Origin: an uncultured Ruminococcus sp. | GTDB lineage: Bacteria > Bacillota > Clostridia > Oscillospirales > Ruminococcaceae | Length of the DNA: 27,787 bases | Direction: 5' to 3' | Assembly: GCA_947589205.1 (NCBI GenBank) | Contig: CANQCJ010000005.1 | Location: 1 to 27,787, forward strand | Part shown: piece by piece, positions 15,941 to 23,134 of the stretch | Numbering within the stretch: position 1 is the stretch's first letter | Layout of the letters: the number at the start of each line of letters is the position of its first letter | Made by a program: the position numbers and the translations under genes | Notes under the pieces: generated by a model | Told to the model about the DNA's origin: nothing | Databases searched by the model: none | Seen by the model: the letters and a program-made list of their open reading frames with translations, nothing else

Positions 15941-16822
15941 ATGTCGGCGGCGGTCATAATTTTAGCGGCGGCGGCTTGCTTACTGCTGCTGACAGATATC
16001 AAACACCGGCTGGAAATAAAAAAAATAATAAAGGAGACCGAACGGATACTAAGCCGCGACACACAGCAGCTCGTCCACTCGCCCGCGGGCGGCTATGCGG
16101 AGCTTATCACGCTGATAAACCGTCTGTTGAGCGAATTGCAGCAAAACCGCGCGCTTTACGCCCAAAAGCGTCATTCGCTCGAGCAGATGATAACGAACAT
16201 TTCCCACGACCTAAAGACCCCGCTGACCTCCGCTCTCGGGTATATAAGCATAATGCAGACGCAGGAGATGAGCGAAGCCGAACGCGTAAGGGAGCTTGAC
16301 GTTATAAAACGGCGGCTTATGAGACTCAACGAGCTGATAAATTCATTTTTCGAGCTTTCAAAAATTATTTCGCTCAACGCAAGACCGGAGCTTAAACGGG
16401 TAAACGTCACGGAGCTTCTCGAAGCCTCGGCGGGGAATTATTATGACGATTACTGCGCGAGGGGAAGATCGGTCGCGCTTAACGCGCCGCGCGGCAGGGC
16501 GGAGCTTGAAAGCAATGAAAATATGCTGACGAGAATTTTCGACAATCTTATCGGCAACGCCTTAAAGCACGGTACGGGAGATCTCACGATAGACCTGACG
16601 AAAACGGACGGCGGAGTAAAAATAGTTTTTTCAAATCCCGCCGACTGCGAGGGGATAGACTGCCGCAGGATATTCGACGAATTTTATACGACCGAGCTTT
16701 CGCGCACGAAGGGCGGCAGCGGACTGGGGCTCGCTATCGCAAAGCAGTTTACGCAGATACTTGGCGGCGATATAAGCGCAAAGACCCGAGGGGATATTTT
16801 TTCGGTGATAATTGAATTTTAA
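15941..16822 (+). CDS. Sensor histidine kinase
   Basis: A 293-residue kinase with a single N-terminal membrane segment (about 2-18) and almost no extracellular part, then a dimerisation helix with H89 in NISHDLKTP, and the HATPase domain with N box DNLIGNALKHG and G2 box KGGSGLGLAIAK. The lack of a sensory loop suggests it reads the membrane or the transporter rather than a ligand outside, as in intramembrane-sensing kinases of antibiotic-resistance loci. GGGGG ribosome binding site precedes the ATG. It is last in the operon and ends at the terminator at 16831-16861; its probable partner is the regulator at 13254. Confidence 0.93.
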   Translation: MSAAVIILAAAACLLLLTDIKHRLEIKKIIKETERILSRDTQQLVHSPAGGYAELITLINRLLSELQQNRALYAQKRHSLEQMITNISHDLKTPLTSALGYISIMQTQEMSEAERVRELDVIKRRLMRLNELINSFFELSKIISLNARPELKRVNVTELLEASAGNYYDDYCARGRSVALNAPRGRAELESNENMLTRIFDNLIGNALKHGTGDLTIDLTKTDGGVKIVFSNPADCEGIDCRRIFDEFYTTELSRTKGGSGLGLAIAKQFTQILGGDISAKTRGDIFSVIIEF

Positions 16823-16830
16823 AAAATAAC

Positions 16831-16861
16831 AAGGACTGCTTTTTTACGGCAGTCCTTTTTT
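16831..16861. terminator. Bidirectional terminator, kinase gene and yebC
   Basis: AAGGACTGC (16831-16839) and GCAGTCCTT (16849-16857) form a perfect nine-base stem with a nine-base loop; T runs follow on the plus strand (to 16861) and an A/T-rich tract on the other side, between two convergent genes. Confidence 0.9.
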
Positions 16862-16864
16862 CTA

Positions 16865-17608
16865 TCAGTCCTCTTCCTCCTCTTCGGGAGCGTTCCAGTT
16901 GTGATAAACGTTCTGAACGTCGTCGTTTTCCTCGAGGCTGTCGAGCAGCAGACCCATCATTTTGAGCTGCTTTTCGTCGGTAAGTGTGGTGTAGGTCGAG
17001 GGCACCATTTCGCTTTCGGCGGACATAACGCCGTAGCCCATTTCCTTGAGCGCGCCGCTTACCGCGTCGACGTCGTTGGGCGGGCAGGTGACCTCTACCA
17101 CCTCGTCCTCGATGTTAAAATCGTCCGCGCCCGCCTCGAAGCAGTCCTCCATCAGCTTATCCTCGTCCGTGCCGTTGTTTTCAAGCAGTATCGTGCCTTT
17201 TTTGGAGAACATGAAGGACACGCAGCCGGACGTGCCGAGGTTTCCGCCGAACTTGTCGAAATAGTGTCTCACGTCGCCGGCGGTGCGGTTTTTGTTGTCG
17301 GTAAGGCACTCGACGATAACGGCGACGCCGCCCGGACCGTAGCCCTCGTAGGTCATTTCCTCATAGTTGTTCTTGTCGCCCTCGCCGGCTGCCTTTTTGA
17401 TTATCCTGTCGATGTTGTCGTTGGGGATATTGTTGGATTTTGCCTTAGCGATAAGATTTGCAAGCTTAGCGTTATTGGCAGGGTCGGGTCCGCCCTGTTT
17501 AACGACAACGGTTATCTCTCTGCCGATCTTTGTAAAGATCTTGCCCTTTACGGCGTCGTTCGCTTCTTTTTTTCTTTTTATGTTAGCCCATTTAGAATGT
17601 CCTGACAT
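16865..17608 (-). CDS. yebC: YebC/PmpR-family protein (TACO1-like translation factor)
   Basis: A 247-residue member of the YebC/TACO1 family: it starts MSGHSKWANIKRKKEANDAV, then KIGREI, GGPDPANNAKL, and the central GYGPGGVAVIVECLTDNKNRT. Proteins of this family were annotated as transcription regulators; recent work places some on the ribosome, helping translation of difficult proline-rich stretches. The C-terminus has an acidic tail (APEEEEED). It is the last gene of the ribosome operon, seven bases after mrnC, and ends at the bidirectional terminator. Confidence 0.96.
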   Translation of the reverse strand: MSGHSKWANIKRKKEANDAVKGKIFTKIGREITVVVKQGGPDPANNAKLANLIAKAKSNNIPNDNIDRIIKKAAGEGDKNNYEEMTYEGYGPGGVAVIVECLTDNKNRTAGDVRHYFDKFGGNLGTSGCVSFMFSKKGTILLENNGTDEDKLMEDCFEAGADDFNIEDEVVEVTCPPNDVDAVSGALKEMGYGVMSAESEMVPSTYTTLTDEKQLKMMGLLLDSLEENDDVQNVYHNWNAPEEEEED

Positions 17609-17615
17609 AATTGCT

Positions 17616-18026
17616 TCACTCCTTTATGTTGTTTCTTATTATCCTGTACAGCTCGCAGCACCGTTCGTCATTGCCTGTAAGGGCAAGATAGCCGAACACC
17701 GCCTCCAAGCCGGTCGCCGCGCGGTACTCGGCGTTTGTAGCGCTTTTGGGCGCATTTATACCGCTTGCGTTTCTTCCCCTTTTAAAGATGTATCCCTCGG
17801 CTTCGTCAAAGGCGTTTTGCAGAAGAAACGCCGCCGCGCGCGCCTGATAGGACGCGCAGACTATTTTTACTGCGTGCTTATGCAGCTTATCGGCGGGCAT
17901 ATTCGCTTTCAGCGTAAGCTCGAGGCGCACCAGGCGTTCGTAAACGCTGTCGCCGTAAAATGCGAGAGCGGTCGGGGAATACTGCCGCGCCTCGCTTTTA
18001 TCAAGTATTCTGTCTATATCCGTCAA
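17616..18026 (-). CDS. mrnC: Mini-ribonuclease III
   Basis: A 136-residue RNase III-like nuclease without the double-stranded RNA binding domain. The catalytic signature LAFYGDSVYE (D26) is present, and the second acidic site is in ATGLEAVFGYL. Mini-III matures 23S rRNA ends in Firmicutes, which fits the ribosome-biogenesis operon. The start is TTG at 18024-18026, as no ATG is available; AAGGAAG lies about 12 bases upstream. It lies 32 bases after the obgE stop. Confidence 0.93.
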   Translation of the reverse strand: MTDIDRILDKSEARQYSPTALAFYGDSVYERLVRLELTLKANMPADKLHKHAVKIVCASYQARAAAFLLQNAFDEAEGYIFKRGRNASGINAPKSATNAEYRAATGLEAVFGYLALTGNDERCCELYRIIRNNIKE

Positions 18027-18058
18027 ACCGTCACGGCACTTCCTTTTTAATAAAAGCT

Positions 18059-19336
18059 TTAATTTATAAAATCAAATTCAAAATCGAAAATATTAACGGT
18101 GTCGCCCTCCTTGATCCCCATTTGCTCTAATTTGTCGATTATGCCGCTCGAACGCAGAACGCGCTGAAAATACTGAAGGGACGAGTAGTCGTCCATATTG
18201 CAGGAGCGCAGAACGTCCCACAGCCAGTCGGCTTCTACGTAATAAACGCCGTTCTCGACCGTCACGTCGAAATCCTTGCGGGAAATGAGCTTGTCGGCAA
18301 GCTCTGCTTCTGTCAGCGGACTTGCTTCAAACTGCTTAACAGGCGGCAGCTTTGAGAGCTTTTCAAACACCGCGTTCATAAGCTCCCTCGTGCCCTTGAC
18401 CTGCGCTGCGGAAATTTCAAAAAATTCCAAGCCCAAGGAATCTGCATATTCCTTAAACCTGCGCACCTGTTCGGGAGAAGCGATATCGGTCTTATTAGCC
18501 GCGACTATCTGCGGGGCTTGCGAAAGCTCATAGGAAAAATTCTCCAGCTCGCGGTTTATCGCGTTGAAGTCCTCGATGGGGTCTCTGTCCTCGCTGCCGG
18601 AAACGTCCACAACGTGGATAATAAGGCGGCAGCGTTCAACGTGGCGCAAAAACTCGTGACCGAGACCGACCCCCTCGCTCGCGCCCTCGATAAGACCGGG
18701 AATATCCGCCATAACGAAGCTGTTTTCCTCATCGAGACGCACCACTCCGAGCACCGGGGTGAGGGTCGTGAAATGATAATTCGCAATCTTCGGCTTCGCC
18801 GCCGAGACCACCGAGATAAGCGTTGATTTTCCGACGTTCGGGAAACCGACAAGACCAACGTCCGCTATCAATTTAAGCTCGAGCGTTACCTCGTACTCGT
18901 CGCCGCGAAAGCCCGGCTTTGCAAAGCGCGGTATCTGTCTTGTGGAGGTCGCAAAATTCGCGTTGCCCTTGCCGCCCTTGCCGCCCCTGCATATAACGAC
19001 AGGCTCATCGCCGGAAATATCCGCAAGGATCCTGCCGGTCTCGGTCTCTTTTATTATCGTTCCGCGCGGGACCTTTATCACAAGATCGGGAGCGTTTTTG
19101 CCGGTTCTGCGCTTTGAAGCGCCGTCCGCGCCGCGCTCGGCGACATATTTTCTTTTGTAGCGAAAGTCCAGAAGATTGGACAGATTGTCGTCGGCGGCAA
19201 AGACAATATCGCCGCCCTTTCCGCCGTCGCCGCCGTCAGGGCCGCCTGCCGCCACATATTTTTCACGGTGAAAGGAAACGCAGCCGTCGCCGCCGTCGCC
19301 CGCTTTTATATAAATTTTCGCCGAATCAACAAACAT
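18059..19336 (-). CDS. obgE: Obg/CgtA GTPase
   Basis: A 425-residue essential GTPase in ribosome assembly and stress control. It has the glycine-rich Obg domain (1-158; GGPDGGDGGKGGD at about 31-43), the G domain with G1 GFPNVGKST, DIPGLIEGAS and NKTD, and the C-terminal OCT domain (about 345-425) with YVEADWLWDV. Length and domain order are normal for Firmicutes. It sits after the ribosomal genes rplU and rpmA, the conserved order in most bacteria, with one additional membrane protein gene in between. Confidence 0.97.
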   Translation of the reverse strand: MFVDSAKIYIKAGDGGDGCVSFHREKYVAAGGPDGGDGGKGGDIVFAADDNLSNLLDFRYKRKYVAERGADGASKRRTGKNAPDLVIKVPRGTIIKETETGRILADISGDEPVVICRGGKGGKGNANFATSTRQIPRFAKPGFRGDEYEVTLELKLIADVGLVGFPNVGKSTLISVVSAAKPKIANYHFTTLTPVLGVVRLDEENSFVMADIPGLIEGASEGVGLGHEFLRHVERCRLIIHVVDVSGSEDRDPIEDFNAINRELENFSYELSQAPQIVAANKTDIASPEQVRRFKEYADSLGLEFFEISAAQVKGTRELMNAVFEKLSKLPPVKQFEASPLTEAELADKLISRKDFDVTVENGVYYVEADWLWDVLRSCNMDDYSSLQYFQRVLRSSGIIDKLEQMGIKEGDTVNIFDFEFDFIN

Positions 19337-19365
19337 CGTTATCCTCTTCCTTTCTTCCGTTATCG

Positions 19366-20085
19366 TTATCCTTTTCCGCCGAAGCCGCGCCCCCCGACGT
19401 ACCCGCCGCGAGTTTTCCTGTAAGCCTCGTCAAATTCCTCCAGAAGCTCTTCCGTATTTTCGTCTCTGACGACTATATCGGTAATATCGGTCGGCACATC
19501 GTTTCGCGGGTATTTCATCGACACTCTTATCTCGCTCACGCCTATCGCGATAAAAATAAGGGTGAGCAGGAAAAATATGACCGCCGCGGTACATTCCGCC
19601 GCAAAGTAAGGCGAATGGTTGATGCTTCTGAAATTTTCCTGCGCCGTATGCAGAGTTTCCGGAGATATATAGTGTTTGTTAAGTATTATTGAATAATACA
19701 AATTATATTTTTCCGGTTTATCCCCTATTTTTTTGGAAAACATATTCGCTTCATCGACCGTGACGTCCTGTTCGAGGTAAATATGTTCCCCGTCGTCGGT
19801 ATTGCCCTCCAATACGGCGGTATATTCGATACGCTCCTTTTGCTCGGAGGAACGCGGCTCGAACCGCCGTTTTTCTATCCTTTCGTTCACCCTAAGCACA
19901 TTCGCGTATATTGTACAGCGGTAGTAAAGTCTGTTTTCGGGCTGTAATATCGCAAGAGCCGTGAGGACGGCGAAAAGAACGAACACCACTACCGAAAAGC
20001 GCATATAGCTTACTCCGAGGTTGTAGGCGAAATGCGCGCCGGAGTCTTTTTTGAACATCTGGAAAAAGTTGTGGAAAAGTCTCAT
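19366..20085 (-). CDS. Two-pass membrane protein of unknown function
   Basis: I do not recognise this protein. From the ATG at 20083-20085 it is 239 residues: a cytosolic start MRLFHNFFQMF, a first membrane segment at about 29-50, an outside or lumenal domain of about 120 residues with a possible ligand-binding fold, a second membrane segment at about 168-190, and a C-terminus with GGYVGGRGFGG. An upstream in-frame ATG at 20133 is rejected: it lies in the rpmA terminator, while the 20085 ATG has AAGGAG nine bases upstream. It interrupts the usual rpmA-obgE order, so it may be a lineage-specific passenger. Confidence 0.78.
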   Translation of the reverse strand: MRLFHNFFQMFKKDSGAHFAYNLGVSYMRFSVVVFVLFAVLTALAILQPENRLYYRCTIYANVLRVNERIEKRRFEPRSSEQKERIEYTAVLEGNTDDGEHIYLEQDVTVDEANMFSKKIGDKPEKYNLYYSIILNKHYISPETLHTAQENFRSINHSPYFAAECTAAVIFFLLTLIFIAIGVSEIRVSMKYPRNDVPTDITDIVVRDENTEELLEEFDEAYRKTRGGYVGGRGFGGKG

Positions 20086-20120
20086 ATCGGCGCGCTCCTT
20101 TCTTCGGCGGCGTTTTGTGC

Positions 20121-20152
20121 AAAAAAACCCCAAGCGCGTTAAGGCTCGGGGT
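20121..20152 (-). terminator. Rho-independent terminator after rpmA
   Basis: On the minus strand ACCCCGAGC and GCTTGGGGT form a nine-base stem with one G-U pair (20127-20152), followed by seven T (A run 20121-20127). It lies nine bases after the rpmA stop. Some read-through must reach obgE unless a promoter lies between 20085 and 20121, which I do not see. Confidence 0.88.
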
Positions 20153-20160
20153 CTTGTAAA

Positions 20161-20442
20161 TTAAGCCTGAGGATAGACCGAGACTTTTTTGCGGTCTCTT
20201 CCGTCTCTTTCAAATCTTACTACGCCGTCAGCAGTAGCGAAAAGAGTATCATCTGAACCTCTCGAAACGTTGTTTCCGGGGTGGATATGCGTTCCTCTCT
20301 GGCGAACGAGAATGTTTCCCGCAAGGACGAACTGACCGTCAGCCCTTTTTACGCCAAGCCTTTTTGATTCGGAATCGCGTCCGTTTTTAGTTGAACCCAT
20401 ACCTTTTTTATGGGCAAAATACTGCATGGAAATAATAAGCAT
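20161..20442 (-). CDS. rpmA: Ribosomal protein L27 with Prp-cleavable N-terminus
   Basis: The 93-residue large-subunit protein has HKKGMGSTKNGRDSESKRLG, FVLAGNILVRQRGT and HPGNNV, all L27 hallmarks. The first nine residues MLIISMQYF plus Ala are a Firmicutes-type extension whose removal after FA exposes the conserved HKKG tail that reaches the peptidyl-transfer centre. The protease for it, Prp, is the gene just upstream. The ATG at 20440-20442 has GGAGG upstream. A terminator follows at 20121-20152. Confidence 0.98.
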   Translation of the reverse strand: MLIISMQYFAHKKGMGSTKNGRDSESKRLGVKRADGQFVLAGNILVRQRGTHIHPGNNVSRGSDDTLFATADGVVRFERDGRDRKKVSVYPQA

Positions 20443-20467
20443 CTTAAATTACACCTCCAAAGACCGT

Positions 20468-20791
20468 TCATATAAAAACAGCCGTTACGTTTATCGCCCG
20501 CTCAAATTCTTTGCCGATCTGTTCCAAATGGAGCTTAAGACCCTGCAATAATCTGCCGCCGTTTTTGTCGGCGTCGTCCTTAGCGAGCATGAAAATGATC
20601 TTATTTTCGTTGACCGAAATATCGGCTTCCAAGCCGTACACATCGGTGATAGTGTTTGCCGTCAGCATAACAGCCGAGGAAACAGACGCGCAGGCTACAT
20701 CGAAGCCTTTATCTGCCAGTCCCGCGTGACCGGAGATCTTAAACCCGGTATACGAGCCGTCAGAAGCGCGGTAGAATACAGCCGAGATCAT
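20468..20791 (-). CDS. prp: Ribosomal processing cysteine protease Prp
   Basis: A 107-residue cysteine protease. The catalytic His is in SGHAGLADKG (H22) and the Cys in DVACASVSS (C34), the fixed spacing of the family. Prp cleaves the N-terminal extension of L27 during ribosome maturation in Firmicutes and some other phyla. The gene lies between rplU and rpmA, its usual place, seven bases after rplU. Confidence 0.95.
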   Translation of the reverse strand: MISAVFYRASDGSYTGFKISGHAGLADKGFDVACASVSSAVMLTANTITDVYGLEADISVNENKIIFMLAKDDADKNGGRLLQGLKLHLEQIGKEFERAINVTAVFI

Positions 20792-20798
20792 TATTTTA

Positions 20799-21110
20799 TC
20801 AAGCGTTTACGGCTTCGATAACGACCTTGGTATAGGGCTGTCTGTGACCCATTTTTCTCTTACAGCTTTTCTTGGGCTTGTAGGTAAACACGGTTATCTT
20901 CCTGCCCTTGCCGTTTTTGATGACCTTGGCGGTAACAGAAGCTCCGTCAACGTAAGGCGCGCCGGTCTTTATGCCGTTATCCGTGCCTACTGCGAGCACC
21001 TTGTCGAAGGTAACGGTATCCTCTGCGTTCACATCGAGCTTTTCGATAAAGATCTCATCGCCCGTTTTTACCTGATACTGCTTTCCGCCCGTCTCGATTA
21101 CTGCGTACAT
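20799..21110 (-). CDS. rplU: Ribosomal protein L21
   Basis: A 103-residue protein from the ATG at 21108-21110: it starts MYAVIETGGKQYQV and ends with the KSCKRKMGHRQPYT segment typical of L21, which binds 23S rRNA. An in-frame GTG four codons earlier (21122) is less likely: the sequence GGCAGGTG, spaced nine bases from the ATG, is the ribosome binding site and contains that GTG. It heads the rplU-prp-rpmA operon, behind a long leader that carries a repeat element. Confidence 0.97.
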   Translation of the reverse strand: MYAVIETGGKQYQVKTGDEIFIEKLDVNAEDTVTFDKVLAVGTDNGIKTGAPYVDGASVTAKVIKNGKGRKITVFTYKPKKSCKRKMGHRQPYTKVVIEAVNA

Positions 21111-21385
21111 CTTAAAGTACACCTGCCTTTTTTATAAAGAACTCGCTGTATCCGGGGGCGTTTGTTTAGAGGCTAGAACGCTTCGCTTTTAAGATGTAAG
21201 AGGTGAGAGAAGGTGCGCCTGCGGCGCGGATTTTAATTAATCGTCCGCTGCGCGGACTTCATGGTCTGAACCGTAGGTTCAGACGCTAACCTCTTATTTC
21301 TAATTTCTAACTTCTAATAAATGCTCTTTATTCCGCGGAAAACAAGCGGCTTAAATATGATACCACATTTCAAGAGATTTGTCAA
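21111..21385 (-). promoter_or_regulatory. rplU promoter and 240-base leader
   Basis: On the minus strand TTGACA (21380-21385) and TATCAT (21357-21362) are spaced by 17 bases, with TGG before the -10. Transcription would start near 21350 and the rplU ATG is at 21110. Most of the leader consists of the hairpin repeat described separately (about 21165-21315). No coding sequence is seen between 21123 and 21433. An autoregulatory L21 leader could be present in the part next to the start (21111-21165), but I cannot show it. Confidence 0.7.
21165..21315. repeat. Hairpin-mosaic repeat, copy A
   Basis: The copy holds perfect triloop hairpins: GCGCC-TGC-GGCGC (21215-21227), GTCCGC-TGC-GCGGAC (21243-21257) and GTCTGAACC-GTA-GGTTCAGAC (21264-21284). 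They are bordered by TAAGAGGTGAG (21197-21207) and its near-inverse CTAACCTCTTA (21286-21296), then by TTCTAA-type repeats to 21315. The left part from TTTAGAGGCTAGAACGC matches copy C at about 85 percent by eye. Confidence 0.8.
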
Positions 21386-21400
21386 GCTAAGTAGGGTGAG

Positions 21401-21424
21401 AAAAAATAATTTAACAAATTATTT
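21401..21424 (-). terminator. A/T-only hairpin after the aminotransferase gene
   Basis: AAATAATTT (21404-21412) and AAATTATTT (21416-21424) form a perfect nine-base stem with a three-base loop, followed on the minus strand by a T run. It ends the alaA-like transcript ten bases after the stop. The stem contains no G or C, so termination would be modest. Confidence 0.6.
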
Positions 21425-21433
21425 TCAAATATT

Positions 21434-22657
21434 TTACACTCTTTTGGCGTCCAAAAATTCCTCGAGACCCTTGACCGACCTTTCGAGCAGACCGATCTCG
21501 GGCAGGAAAACGATCCTGAAATGATCGGGCTGCTCCCAGTGGAAGCCGCCGCCGTGGACTAAGAGTATCTTTTTTTCTCTTAAAAATTCCAGAACAAATT
21601 CTTCGTCGTTCTCTATGCCGAATTTTTTAACGTCGATCTTCGGGAAAATATAAAACGCCGCGTGCGGCTTGACCGCCGTAATGCCGTCGATACCGCAGAG
21701 CGCGTTGTAGATATATTCGCGCTGCTCGTAGATCCTGCCGCCCTTTTCAAGGAGCGGGTCCTGCCTGCCGAACGAGGCAGGGTCGAGGGCTTTGGCTATC
21801 ATGTGCTGGGCGGGAACGTTCGAGCAAAGGCGCATGGATGAGAGCATATTAAGTCCCTCGATGTAGCCGCGCGCCGCCGCCTTGTTGCCCGAAAGGCTCA
21901 TCCAGCCGCAGCGGAAGCCCGCCGTCATGTGGGATTTTGAAAGTCCGCCGAAGGTGACGCAGAAAACGTCGTCCCCCGCGAGCGAAGCGATGGAGGTGTG
22001 CTTTGCGCCGTCCATGAGCAGTCTGTCGTAGATCTCGTCGGAAAAAATTATAAGTCCGTTTTCCCGCGCGAGCTTGACTATCTGTTCGAGAATGTCCTTT
22101 TCATAGACCGCCCCGGTCGGGTTGTTCGGATTTATGATAACGACCGCCTTCGTCCTCTCGGTCATCTTGCTTTTCATGTCGTTTATGTCGGGATTCCAGC
22201 CGCTTTTTTCATCGCAGACGTAGTGCACCGCGTTTCCGCCCGCAAGCGTCACCGAAGCCGTCCAGAGCGGGTAGTCGGGCGCGGGCACGAGCACCTCGTC
22301 GCCGTTGTCGAGCAGACCCTGCATACTCATCGTGATAAGCTCGCTGACGCCGTTTCCAGTGTAGATATCCTTTTCGGTCACTCCGTAAATTCCGCGGTAT
22401 TCGTCATACTTTATCACAGCCTGTCTTGCGGCGGCTATGCCGTGCGAATCGCTGTACCCCTGCGCCTGCGGCAGCGCGTTTTTCATCGCGTCGAGCACGC
22501 TGTCCGGGGCTTTGAAGCCGAACGGAGCGGGGTTTCCGATGTTGAGCTTTATAATTGTCTCGCCCGCCGCTTCCATTTCATTTGCGGCGTCCATGACCGG
22601 TCCGCGTATATCATAGCAAACATTATCCAGCTTATGTGATTTAGAAAAGCTTCTCAT
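21434..22657 (-). CDS. alaA: AlaA-like class I aminotransferase
   Basis: A 407-residue PLP-dependent aminotransferase. It is close in pattern along its length to E. coli AlaA: KLDNVCYDIRGPV near the start, LNIGNPAPFGF, AQGYSDSHG, GNGVSELI, PAPDYPLWTA, INPNNPTGAVYEK, SDEIYDRLLMD, and the PLP lysine in FGGLSKSHMTAGFRCGWM. The reaction is probably glutamate-pyruvate transamination to make alanine. A good TTGACA-17-TATAAT promoter and GGAGG ribosome binding site precede it; it is transcribed alone. Confidence 0.95.
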   Translation of the reverse strand: MRSFSKSHKLDNVCYDIRGPVMDAANEMEAAGETIIKLNIGNPAPFGFKAPDSVLDAMKNALPQAQGYSDSHGIAAARQAVIKYDEYRGIYGVTEKDIYTGNGVSELITMSMQGLLDNGDEVLVPAPDYPLWTASVTLAGGNAVHYVCDEKSGWNPDINDMKSKMTERTKAVVIINPNNPTGAVYEKDILEQIVKLARENGLIIFSDEIYDRLLMDGAKHTSIASLAGDDVFCVTFGGLSKSHMTAGFRCGWMSLSGNKAAARGYIEGLNMLSSMRLCSNVPAQHMIAKALDPASFGRQDPLLEKGGRIYEQREYIYNALCGIDGITAVKPHAAFYIFPKIDVKKFGIENDEEFVLEFLREKKILLVHGGGFHWEQPDHFRIVFLPEIGLLERSVKGLEEFLDAKRV

Positions 22658-22694
22658 AGCCTTTTTCCTCCGTTACAAAATATTGCATTATTAT

Positions 22695-22723
22695 ATTATA
22701 TCACCGCCGAAAAATCTTGTCAA
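22695..22723 (-). promoter_or_regulatory. Promoter of the aminotransferase gene
   Basis: TTGACA (22718-22723) and TATAAT (22695-22700) on the minus strand, spaced by 17 bases; leader about 30 bases. Confidence 0.88.
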
Positions 22724-23007
22724 TCGTGATTTTAGATAAATAATGCGGGCAAAAAATGCGGATATGACGCGTGTTTACAAATAATTCATAAAAAATTTAA
22801 AAGTAACGATTTTGTAATATATTAGCCGTTTACAGAAGCATATTTTGGGCAAAAAAGATGAAAACGCGGTGAAAACTAATAATTTTAACAGCCAGTTCAC
22901 ACAATTTCGCGAGAAATATGTTACAATTTGTAATATATAAACTGCGCATAAGACCGTTCGGCTTTTGAGCCTGCGGCGCGTTTTTGAACATTTTTACCGT
23001 AAAGCAC
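22724..23007. other. Intergenic region, no gene seen
   Basis: An A/T-rich stretch between divergent promoters without a credible coding frame. It holds two similar segments TTTGTAATATATTA (about 22811) and TTTGTAATATATAA (about 22927). The second lies by a 13-base palindrome TTACAATTTGTAA (22921-22933), a possible operator. GCCTGCGGCGCG (22969-22980) matches the hairpin core of repeat copies A and C and may be a relic copy. Confidence 0.5.
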
Positions 23008-23036
23008 TTGAAATTCGCGTTTTTTTTTGTTATAAT
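23008..23036 (+). promoter_or_regulatory. Promoter of the PucR-type regulator
   Basis: TTGAAA (23008-23013) and TATAAT (23031-23036) spaced by 17 bases; leader of about 90 bases ending in AGGAG. Confidence 0.82.
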
Positions 23037-23134
23037 TATATTATCTAAAATTTCTTTCCCCGCTTATAAAGCGTACGGCGGAGGATCTTATAAAATTTCA
23101 GACTGTTATAAAAACCGAAAAGGAGAAAATGAAT

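Noticed and set aside
16901..17605. Long plus-strand open frame opposite yebC
   Set aside because: Antisense shadow of a clear YebC-family gene, with no recognisable domain.
20086..20133. Upstream ATG (20133) as the start of the membrane protein
   Set aside because: It lies inside the rpmA terminator stem and T tract; the ATG at 20085 has a proper ribosome binding site.
22969..22980. GCCTGCGGCGCG as a fourth full repeat copy
   Set aside because: Only a 12-base match without the flanking TTAGAGG spacers or second hairpin; noted as a possible relic only.
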